DNA from: an uncultured Clostridia bacterium
Lineage (GTDB): Bacteria; Bacillota; Clostridia; Oscillospirales; Ruminococcaceae
Assembly: GCA_947588775.1 (NCBI GenBank)
Contig: CANPZQ010000009.1
Span: 1-26,279, forward strand
Direction: 5' to 3'
Length of the DNA: 26,279 nt
The position numbers and the translations under genes were made by a program. Positions 15,857 through 22,684 of this stretch are shown here, in pieces. The notes under the pieces are model-generated. The model was given only the letters and a program-made list of their open reading frames with translations. It was not told where the DNA came from and ran no database searches. Within the stretch, counting starts at the first letter, position 1. Every line of letters begins with the position of its first letter.

Positions 15857-17383
15857 ATGAAACCGATGCTGAGAAAAGTCAGAACCGAAAACGGATGGGT
15901 TCGCGGAATTGAGGCCGCCGACCCGCGCATTACCGCGTTCAAGGGGATTCCCTTTGCCGCGCCGCCTGTGGGCGAGAACCGCTGGAGGGCTCCGCAGCCC
16001 GCGGCCGATTGGGAGGGCGTTCGCGACTGCTTCCGCTTCGCGCCGATTTCAATGCAGGACACCCCCGGCGTTGGAGAAGGGCTTTACGACCGCGAATGGC
16101 ACGTCGACCCCGAGATTGAGATGAGCGAGGACTGCCTCTATCTGAATGTCTGGACGCCCGCGCATACCGCCGACGAAAAGCTGCCGGTGCTTGTATGGTA
16201 CTTCGGCGGCGGACTTCAGTGGGGCTATCCCGCCGAGATGGAATTTGACGGCGAGCGCGCCGCGAGGCGCGGAATAATTGTCGTTTCCGTAAACTACAGA
16301 ATCAACGTGTTCGGCTTTTTGGCGCATCCCGAGCTCTCCGCGCAGCAGCCCGACGCGCCGACAAACTTCGGAAGCCTCGACCAGCAGGCCGGCCTAAGAT
16401 GGGTCAAGAGAAATATCGCGGCGTTCGGCGGCGACCCCGACAATATCACGATTGCGGGACAGTCGGCGGGCGGCGGAAGCGTAATGAGCCAGATGACCTG
16501 CCCCGCCAACTTCGGCCTCTTTAAGAGGGCAATCGTCCAGTCCGCGATGATAAGAAGCCCCTATATGCCGGGCGGAATCGGCAACCCCAACTCCCTTGAA
16601 CGCGCCGAGCAGAACGGCGTCAAGTTCTTTGAAGCCCTCGGCGTAAAAACGCTTGAGGAGGCGAGAAAGGTCGACGCAGTTACCGTTAAGCACAAATACG
16701 CCGAGTTCGCGCAGTCGAATCCGAGATTTTTCAGCGTTCAGGATAATATCTTCTGCGTTGGCGACCCGATGAAGCTCTACTGCGAGGGCAAGCACGCTGA
16801 CGTCGACGTTATGGCGGGCTGCACCGCCGACGAGTTCCCGAGCTTTTTGCATGCCGACAGCGACGCGGAATACAAGGAAACCGTCAAGAAGCTCTTCGGC
16901 GACAAGGCGGAGCGGTTTATGGAGCTTCCCGAAGCACAGAAGGCTGACGAAAAGGGAAATCGGGCGTTTGTAAACGGAATTGAATGCACCGCGAAGGCAC
17001 TATTTGAGCAGGACATCAAAAACGGCGGCAAGAGAAATCATTACTACTACTGCTTCGACGTTCCGATGCCGGGCGACGACCACCCCGGGAGCTTCCATTC
17101 CTCGGAGCTCTGGTTCTTCTTTGAAACGCTTGCGAAGTGCCATCGCCCGTTCACCGGAAAGTATTACGACCTCGCGAGGCAGATGTGCAACTACTGGACC
17201 AACTTTATCAAGTGCGGCGACCCGAACGGCAAGGACATCGACGGCACAGAGATGATGAAGTGGGATAAATATACCCCCGAAACCGACGCGGGCGCGCGCT
17301 TCACTCCCGACGGAGTTGTTCCCGCCGAGCCCACCGGTGAATTCAAGAGAATCCTCATTGAGAGAATCAAGGAAACAATCTGA
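15857..17383 (+). CDS. Carboxylesterase type B
   Basis: An alpha/beta-hydrolase of 508 residues that cleaves carboxylic esters. The family signatures are EDCLYLNVWTP (91-101) and the nucleophile motif GQSAGG with S203. The triad is completed by E326 in CTADEFPSF and H414 in GSFHSSELW. The oxyanion segment reads WYFGGGLQWG in place of the usual HGGG-type motif, a modest departure. No signal peptide: cytoplasmic. The start is ATG 15857 with AAGGAGAG upstream; a TTG at 15776 is in frame but lies at the transcription start. The GH43 gene begins 11 bases after its stop, so the two are one operon. That context suggests removal of acetyl or other acyl groups from hemicellulose oligosaccharides, although type-B esterases can also act on unrelated esters. 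Confidence 0.92.
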   Translation: MKPMLRKVRTENGWVRGIEAADPRITAFKGIPFAAPPVGENRWRAPQPAADWEGVRDCFRFAPISMQDTPGVGEGLYDREWHVDPEIEMSEDCLYLNVWTPAHTADEKLPVLVWYFGGGLQWGYPAEMEFDGERAARRGIIVVSVNYRINVFGFLAHPELSAQQPDAPTNFGSLDQQAGLRWVKRNIAAFGGDPDNITIAGQSAGGGSVMSQMTCPANFGLFKRAIVQSAMIRSPYMPGGIGNPNSLERAEQNGVKFFEALGVKTLEEARKVDAVTVKHKYAEFAQSNPRFFSVQDNIFCVGDPMKLYCEGKHADVDVMAGCTADEFPSFLHADSDAEYKETVKKLFGDKAERFMELPEAQKADEKGNRAFVNGIECTAKALFEQDIKNGGKRNHYYYCFDVPMPGDDHPGSFHSSELWFFFETLAKCHRPFTGKYYDLARQMCNYWTNFIKCGDPNGKDIDGTEMMKWDKYTPETDAGARFTPDGVVPAEPTGEFKRILIERIKETI

Positions 17384-17394
17384 AAGGAGAAAGC

Positions 17395-18786
17395 ATGAAG
17401 CTTCCTGTAAATCCCTATCTCCCTTCTTGGGAATACATACCCGACGGCGAGCCCTACGTCTTTGGCGACAGGGTATACGTCTACGGCTCTCACGACCTCT
17501 TTAACGGCTATGTCTTTTGCATGGGCGACTATGTATGCTGGTCCGCGCCGGTCGACGACCTCGGGAACTGGCGTTACGAGGGGGTAATCTATCCGAAAAC
17601 CTCCGACCCCTTTAACCCCGACGGCCATATGTGCCTCTACGCGCCCGACGTTACCGTAGGCCCCGACGGAAGATATTATCTTTACTATGTTTTGGATAAG
17701 GTGTCAAACGTTTCCGTCGCCGTCTGCGACACTCCGGCGGGAAAATACGAATTTTTGGGATACGTTCACTATCCCGACGGAACGCTTTTGGGCAACGCCC
17801 CCGGCGACGAGCCGCAGTTCGACCCCGGCGTTCTTACGGAAGGGGACAGAACCTACCTCTACACCGGCTTCTGCGGCTTCGGCGACAAGAGCCGCCACGG
17901 CGCGATGTGCACCGTCCTCGACAAGGACATGATGACGGTAATCGAGAAGCCCGTTTTCGTCGCTCCGGGAGCGATGTACAGCGAGGGAAGCGGCTTTGAG
18001 GGCCACGCCTTCTTCGAGGCTCCGTCAATCCGCAAAATCGGCGACGCATACTACTTCATCTATTCATCTCAGGTGATGCACGAGCTCTGCTACGCGACCT
18101 CCAAGAACCCGCGCGAGGGCTTTAAGTACCGCGGCGTTCTGGTATCCAACGGCGACGTCGGAATCGGAACATATAAGCCCGCGGATTTGGCTGTTGCATA
18201 CACCGCGAACAATCACGGCTCGGTTGTCAAAATCCTCAACGACTGGTATATATTCTACCACCGCCACACCAACGGCACATGGTATTCGAGGCAGGGCTGC
18301 GCCGAGAAGCTCATGCTTTTGGAGGACGGCTCCTTCCCGCAGGTCGAGATTACCTCTCAGGGCCTCGGCGCGAAGCCGCTTCCCGCGAAGGGGGAAATCC
18401 CGACATATATCGCCTGCAACCTCTTTGTCAGAAACCAGCCGCGCCGCTTCGGCGAGGGCGCGCCGAAAATCGTCCAGGACGGCCGCGACGGCGACGAGGA
18501 AATCGGCTATATCGCTAACGTCCAGAACGGCACCGTTGTCGGATTCAAGTACTTCGACTGCAAGGGCGTAAGCGAGCTTAAGGTCACGACGAGGGGATAT
18601 ATCCATGGCGAAATCGTCCTTAAAACCGCCATCGACGGCGAGGAGCTCGGAAGCGCGCCGGTTATCGGCTCGAATATCTGGAAAACGACCTCCGGAAAGG
18701 TAAGCCTCCCCGACGGCGTTCACGCGATTTACCTTGAATTCAGGGGCGGCGGAGGAGGACATCTTAAGTCGTTCGAGCTTGTCTGA
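17395..18786 (+). CDS. GH43 glycoside hydrolase (arabinofuranosidase/xylosidase type) with CBM6-like domain
   Basis: A 463-residue inverting enzyme of family GH43, which removes arabinose or xylose from arabinoxylan or arabinan oligosaccharides. The five-bladed propeller covers about residues 1-325. Candidate catalytic residues are D17 (IPDGEP, base), D85 (LYAPDV, pKa modulator) and E208 (FFEAPS, acid); HGS at 274-276 is the other family hallmark. Residues about 335-463 form a jelly roll with CBM6-like traits, including VVGFKYFDCKG and VHAIYLEFRGG. No signal peptide, so intracellular. The ATG has AAAGGAG directly after the upstream esterase stop. Whether the main activity is on arabinose or xylose cannot be decided from sequence alone; the partner GH51 enzyme would favour arabinoxylan. 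Confidence 0.92.
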   Translation: MKLPVNPYLPSWEYIPDGEPYVFGDRVYVYGSHDLFNGYVFCMGDYVCWSAPVDDLGNWRYEGVIYPKTSDPFNPDGHMCLYAPDVTVGPDGRYYLYYVLDKVSNVSVAVCDTPAGKYEFLGYVHYPDGTLLGNAPGDEPQFDPGVLTEGDRTYLYTGFCGFGDKSRHGAMCTVLDKDMMTVIEKPVFVAPGAMYSEGSGFEGHAFFEAPSIRKIGDAYYFIYSSQVMHELCYATSKNPREGFKYRGVLVSNGDVGIGTYKPADLAVAYTANNHGSVVKILNDWYIFYHRHTNGTWYSRQGCAEKLMLLEDGSFPQVEITSQGLGAKPLPAKGEIPTYIACNLFVRNQPRRFGEGAPKIVQDGRDGDEEIGYIANVQNGTVVGFKYFDCKGVSELKVTTRGYIHGEIVLKTAIDGEELGSAPVIGSNIWKTTSGKVSLPDGVHAIYLEFRGGGGGHLKSFELV

Positions 18787-18805
18787 TTTAATTCCCGCGG
18801 CGAAT

Positions 18806-19016
18806 CCCGCCCCCCGAGGCCCCCTTGCGGGGCCGAGCGGGGGTGGGTGAGGCGCGGGACTTCACGCGGGGTGGGTACGGGCCGGCCTTGCTGCGGGTTT
18901 ACGGCATCGCGCCGCCGCAGTCTGTGCCGCGCGCCGGTGGGACGCTGCCTTAGTCAGCCCCACCCGCCCGCCCTCCCGCCCTCCCACTTGCCCCCGCGTC
19001 CCCCCGGCGCGGGAAA
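18806..19016. repeat. GC-rich structured intergenic element with quadruplex motif (member 2)
   Basis: The 250-base gap between the GH43 and GH51 genes is almost entirely structured. GGCCCC (18818-18823) pairs with GGGGCC (18829-18834), CTGCGG (18891-18896) with CCGCAG (18915-18920), ACGCGGGG (18864-18871) with CCCCGCGT (18992-18999), and CCGGC (18882-18886) with GCCGG (18933-18937). Positions 18958-18985 are seven C-runs of 3-4 split by single bases, a quadruplex motif on the minus strand. I see no promoter here and no plausible coding frame. Confidence 0.7.
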
Positions 19017-19036
19017 ACATTAAAAAGGAGTAAAAA

Positions 19037-20644
19037 ATGTCCAAAAAAACAAAACTGACGGTTCACCCGTCATTTACGATAGGCGAGGTTTCGCCGAGGC
19101 TCTACAGCTCATTTTTGGAGCCTATAGGAACAATGGTAAACGGCACGATGTATAACCCGAAGCACCCGACCGCCGACGAACAGGGCTTTCGGAGGGATAT
19201 AATCGAGGCACTCAAAAAAACTCCCAACCCTGCGGTCAGGCTTCCCGGCGGAAACTTTGTTTCGGGCTGGAACTGGGCGGATTCCATCGGCCCGATGGCC
19301 GAGAGAAAGGCCCACCTCGACCTCGCATGGCACCAGTATATCCCCAACGACGTCGGACATGACGAGTACCTGCAATGGGCGGAGAAAATCGGCGCGGAGC
19401 CGCTCTATACCCTTAACCTCGGCACCGCCGGAATAAACGAGGCGGTTTCCTGCGTTGAATATACAAACCACGAGGGCGGGACATGGTGGAGCGACTTGCG
19501 CCGCAAAAACGGCCACGAAAAGCCCTACGGCGTTAAGCTCTGGTACCTCGGAAACGAGATGGACGGCCCCTGGCAGGTCGGTTCATGGGAACGCGACCCG
19601 CGCGGTTACGGAATTAAGGCCAACGAAATTTCAAAGGCTATAAAGTGGGTCGACGGCTCGATTGAAACCGGCGTTTGCGGCTCCTCCGCGCCGTTTATGG
19701 CGCACTTCCCCGAGTGGGATCTCCAGGTCGTTCAGGAATGCTACGAATCGGTCGACTATCTCTCAATCCACCACTACCATTCCGCCGCGCCCGGCGATTT
19801 CGGCGCGCTTCTGGGTGGAGCACTCTATTATGAGGATTTCATAAATACCGAATGCGCGATGCTCGACTATGTTCAGGCGAAATGCCGCAGCCCGAAGAAG
19901 ATGATGATTTCCTTCGACGAGTACGGCGCGATGAGCCGAAAGCCCCGCGATTACAGATACGGCTACGGAATCCATAACCTCTACGCCGACCACTATGTAT
20001 TCGACCCCGACAGAAAATATGTCCGCCACGACCCCGACAATATGTTCCCGGGACACGCCCCGATGAGGAGAAGGGGAGATATGATAGGCGCGCTCGGAAA
20101 CGCGTCGGTGCTGCTCGCGTTCCTGAGGCACGCCGACAGGGTGAAAGTCGGCTGCATGACCGGCGGCCTCGGCACGCTTGTTTCCTCCGACAAGGAGCAT
20201 GTCTGGCGTTCGGCGGGATTCTACCCGTTCACGCAGCTCATGGAATACGGGCAGGGCGTTTCGCTGCGCGTAGGATTCGAGGGCGATACCTTCGACATTC
20301 CCGGGTATATGATTGACGACAACTCGCAGTATCCGACCAAGGAAGGCGTGCCGTTCGTCGATTCGGCGGCGACCGTCAACGAAAAGACCGGTGAGCTCAC
20401 CGTATTTGCCATCAACCGCGACTGGCAGAACAGCCGTTCGGTCGAAATCGACGCTTCGGCGTTCGGTGAATACGAGTTTAAGGAGCATCTCAGGCTCTAT
20501 TCCGACGACCTCGAAGCGGCAAACACATGGGACAACGAGGTTATAAAGCCCGAAAAGGACGAAAAAACCGTCTGCGAGGCCGGAAAGGTCACGGCGGAGC
20601 TTAAGAGCCTGTCCTGGAACGTGTTCAGGTTCGCAAAGAAGTAA
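19037..20644 (+). CDS. GH51 alpha-L-arabinofuranosidase
   Basis: A 535-residue retaining enzyme that releases terminal alpha-L-arabinofuranose from arabinoxylan or arabinan fragments. The TIM barrel carries RLPGGNFVSGWNW (68-80), the acid/base E174 in LWYLGNEMDGPW and the nucleophile E295 in ISFDEYGAM; the C-terminal beta-sandwich follows from about residue 400 and ends with WNVFRFAKK. Length and layout fit the family. No signal peptide: cytoplasmic, as is usual for GH51. The ATG is preceded by AAAGGAG. It is separated from the GH43 gene by a 250-base GC-rich structured region with no visible promoter, so it is either reached by read-through or started from a promoter I cannot recognise. Confidence 0.95.
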   Translation: MSKKTKLTVHPSFTIGEVSPRLYSSFLEPIGTMVNGTMYNPKHPTADEQGFRRDIIEALKKTPNPAVRLPGGNFVSGWNWADSIGPMAERKAHLDLAWHQYIPNDVGHDEYLQWAEKIGAEPLYTLNLGTAGINEAVSCVEYTNHEGGTWWSDLRRKNGHEKPYGVKLWYLGNEMDGPWQVGSWERDPRGYGIKANEISKAIKWVDGSIETGVCGSSAPFMAHFPEWDLQVVQECYESVDYLSIHHYHSAAPGDFGALLGGALYYEDFINTECAMLDYVQAKCRSPKKMMISFDEYGAMSRKPRDYRYGYGIHNLYADHYVFDPDRKYVRHDPDNMFPGHAPMRRRGDMIGALGNASVLLAFLRHADRVKVGCMTGGLGTLVSSDKEHVWRSAGFYPFTQLMEYGQGVSLRVGFEGDTFDIPGYMIDDNSQYPTKEGVPFVDSAATVNEKTGELTVFAINRDWQNSRSVEIDASAFGEYEFKEHLRLYSDDLEAANTWDNEVIKPEKDEKTVCEAGKVTAELKSLSWNVFRFAKK

Positions 20645-20649
20645 AAATC

Positions 20650-20793
20650 CGCCCCCGCAGCGATGTGGGGGCGCAAGCTTGAAGGGCGTGTGCGCCTCGG
20701 CAGGGGAGGGGCGCGGGGACTCCGCTCCCTTCGTCGGTCACCCGCCCCCCCCCCCCCCTTCCCACAACACCCCCCGCTCCGTCCCCGCGCCCC
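20650..20793. repeat. GC-rich inverted-repeat element with 14-C tract (member 3)
   Basis: Just after the GH51 stop, CGCCCCC (20650-20656) pairs with GGGGGCG (20667-20673). Next a perfect 13-bp inverted repeat, GGGGCGCGGGGAC (20708-20720) and GTCCCCGCGCCCC (20781-20793), encloses 60 bases including an uninterrupted run of 14 C (20745-20758). CACAACACCCCC near 20763 also occurs, in reverse complement, in the element at 15558-15642. From 20794 to the promoter at 20871 the sequence is C-rich and I see no gene. Confidence 0.75.
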
Positions 20794-20870
20794 GTCATCC
20801 ATCACAATTCAACCCCATTTACAAATACATAACCTAACCATCTCGGGCATACCCCTCCCCGTCAACCCCC

Positions 20871-20899
20871 TTGACAACCCGAAACATTTATAGTATAAT
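20871..20899 (+). promoter_or_regulatory. Consensus promoter of the esterase-luxS unit
   Basis: A textbook sigma-A promoter: TTGACA (20871-20876), exactly 17 bases, TATAAT (20894-20899). It starts a transcript about 25 bases before the esterase ATG, which shows that the esterase need not depend on the upstream GH51 transcript. Confidence 0.92.
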
Positions 20900-20930
20900 A
20901 AATATATCACTATATGAAAGGAAATTTGCC

Positions 20931-21782
20931 ATGGAACACATTATGAGAATGCCGGCGGAGATGCTCCGCGAGCAGGCGCGAAAGGGAGAGGTAGTGCGCC
21001 TGAATTATGAAACCCAGACCTACGACGCGGAGGGCTCAAAGCCGCTTCACAAGGGGGCTTGGGTGTATCTGCCCTACGGCTACAGCAGCTCGATGACCTA
21101 TAACGTGCTTTACCTTTTGCACGGCGGCGGCGTGTCGGAGGACTGGTGGTTCAAGATGTTCCCGGACACCGTCACAATCCTCGACAACATGATGGCGGAC
21201 GGCGTCTGCGACCCCTGCATTATCGTCGCGCCGACCTATTACCGCGGCGACGCGCGCGACCGCGACGCGGACTATGTGACCGAAAACTTCTGTCATGAGC
21301 TTCGCCGCGACCTTATTCCGGCGGTCGAAAAGACATATTCGACGTTCGCAAAGGGCGACGTTTCGGAGGAAAATCTTGTAAAAACCCGCGGCCACCGCGC
21401 GTTTGCCGGGCTTTCCCTCGGCTCGATGACGACCTACCGCGCGGCGTTTTACAACAACTTTGATTTATTCTCATGGTACGGCCCGTTTTCGGGATGCTGC
21501 GGCCCCTTCGGCAAGCACGACGTCGAGGTTGAAAGAATTGTTTCAACGCTCGAGAATGGTCGCAAAAACGGCTTGGGAATTGACTTTATGTACTGCTGCA
21601 ACGGCGACGGCGACATCGCGTACGCCGAGCACAAGGACATTATGGAGAAGGTACTTGCGCGCACCGATATTCTGAAGTTTGATGAAAACTACGATTTCTT
21701 CGTAATCCCCGGCGGCGTTCACGACATGAAGGCGTGGCAGCTCGACATGTACCATGTGCTGAAAGTTTTCTTTAAAAAGTAG
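20931..21782 (+). CDS. Esterase of the CE1 / esterase-D type
   Basis: A 283-residue alpha/beta-hydrolase resembling CE1 feruloyl or acetyl-xylan esterases. Visible features are LLHGGG (62-67, oxyanion region), the nucleophile S162 in FAGLSLGSMTT, the acid probably D226 or D228 in CNGDGDIAY, and H264 in PGGVHDMKAW. No signal peptide, so it would act inside the cell on imported feruloylated or acetylated oligosaccharides. The ATG at 20931 has GAAAGGA nearby; an in-frame TTG at 20871 is part of the -35 box and cannot be the start. It lies between GH51 and luxS and has its own strong promoter. Specificity for ferulate against acetate cannot be read from sequence. Confidence 0.9.
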   Translation: MEHIMRMPAEMLREQARKGEVVRLNYETQTYDAEGSKPLHKGAWVYLPYGYSSSMTYNVLYLLHGGGVSEDWWFKMFPDTVTILDNMMADGVCDPCIIVAPTYYRGDARDRDADYVTENFCHELRRDLIPAVEKTYSTFAKGDVSEENLVKTRGHRAFAGLSLGSMTTYRAAFYNNFDLFSWYGPFSGCCGPFGKHDVEVERIVSTLENGRKNGLGIDFMYCCNGDGDIAYAEHKDIMEKVLARTDILKFDENYDFFVIPGGVHDMKAWQLDMYHVLKVFFKK

Positions 21783-21839
21783 CAAATTTTTTCGGAAAAG
21801 CTTTTGCGGACATCAGGATAAATCAATAAAGGAGTTAAT

Positions 21840-22301
21840 ATGAAAAAGATAGCCAGCTTTACCGTCAACCACGATAAGCTTGAGAAGGGAATGTACGTTT
21901 CCCGAATCGACGGCGACGCGGTCACATACGACATCAGAATGAAAAAGCCGAACGGCGGCGACTATCTGCCGAACGCCGCGCTCCATACGATTGAACATCT
22001 TTTTGCGACCTACGCCCGCAACAGCGCGCTTTCCGACAGCGTTATCTACGTCGGCCCGATGGGCTGCCGAACCGGGTTCTATCTGATTCTGAGGGACGCG
22101 GTTTCGCCCGCCGAAGCGATTAGCCTTGTTAAGGATACTTTCGCGTTCATCGCCCGTTTCGAGGGCAAAATCCCCGGCGCAGAACGCCGCGAATGTGGCA
22201 ACTGGCTCGAACACGACCTCCTCGGCGCAAGAGCAATTGCTGAGGATATGTCAAAAGTGCTTGAAGGGTGGACGGAGGAAAGGCTTAGGTATGTTGAATA
22301 A
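21840..22301 (+). CDS. luxS: S-ribosylhomocysteine lyase
   Basis: Splits S-ribosylhomocysteine into homocysteine and DPD, the precursor of autoinducer-2, within the activated methyl cycle. The 153-residue product has all family hallmarks: the metal-binding HTIEH with H49, E52 and H53, the catalytic C76 in GPMGCRTGFY, and the third metal ligand C119 in ECGNWLEHDL. The ATG follows AAAGGAG by five bases. It begins 57 bases after the esterase stop, with no promoter visible between, so it is probably co-transcribed with the esterase. No pfs/mtnN, metK or other methyl-cycle gene lies nearby, which makes this location in a hemicellulase cluster unusual. The transcript ends at a strong terminator about 70 bases downstream. 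Confidence 0.97.
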   Translation: MKKIASFTVNHDKLEKGMYVSRIDGDAVTYDIRMKKPNGGDYLPNAALHTIEHLFATYARNSALSDSVIYVGPMGCRTGFYLILRDAVSPAEAISLVKDTFAFIARFEGKIPGAERRECGNWLEHDLLGARAIAEDMSKVLEGWTEERLRYVE

Positions 22302-22368
22302 GTGAAAAGGGACTGCGGGGTTGCCGCATAATAAAAATTTTAGTACGGCGACTTGCCGTAATGACGCC

Positions 22369-22406
22369 AATAAAGCCATATCCGGGATTTCGGGTATGGC
22401 TTTATT
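22369..22406 (+). terminator. Intrinsic terminator after luxS
   Basis: A 15-bp stem with one G-U pair, AATAAAGCCATATCC (22369-22383) and GGGTATGGCTTTATT (22392-22406), with loop GGGATTTC and T-rich sequence after it. Two smaller hairpins precede it: TGCGG/CCGCA (22314-22328) and TACGGC/GCCGTA (22344-22360). Confidence 0.9.
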
Positions 22407-22443
22407 GTTATTATTTATTGTGAACTTGCTTTTCTTAACATTT

Positions 22444-22487
22444 AACTATGATAAAACGTTAAAAACTTGCTATTTTATGCCATAGTT
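22444..22487. other. AT-rich inverted repeat upstream of the surface-protein gene
   Basis: AACTATG (22444-22450) followed by ATAAAA matches TTTTAT (22473-22478) before CATAGTT (22481-22487), with a GC bulge. It lies in the 383-base gap between luxS and the surface-protein gene. The rest of that gap holds the luxS terminator, the flanked promoter and no coding frame that I can support. Confidence 0.45.
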
Positions 22488-22496
22488 TTACAAAAA

Positions 22497-22641
22497 AGTG
22501 TACATTATTGTGGAAAATATTATATCAAAAAATATTGGCGATTTTATCAAAAAATGCGCCCCGATACTTGATTTTTTCGCGGATATGTTGTATAATATTT
22601 ATGTATTGATTTTACCGATTTAATATGCAACAATGTACACT
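22497..22641 (+). promoter_or_regulatory. Promoter of the surface-protein gene, flanked by an inverted repeat
   Basis: TTGATT (22568-22573), a 17-base spacer and TATAAT (22591-22596). AGTGTACATTATTG at 22497-22510 reappears on the other strand at 22628-22641 with 13 of 14 bases equal, so the promoter sits between two inverted copies. They could be paired operator sites; that is inference. Confidence 0.65.
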
Positions 22642-22684
22642 TTATTGCAACCACCTGTTTTTCCCGGATATTGGAGGTATTGAT

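Noticed and set aside
20871..20930. Upstream TTG start for the CE1-like esterase
   Set aside because: That TTG is the first triplet of the -35 box, so it cannot be in the mRNA made from this promoter.
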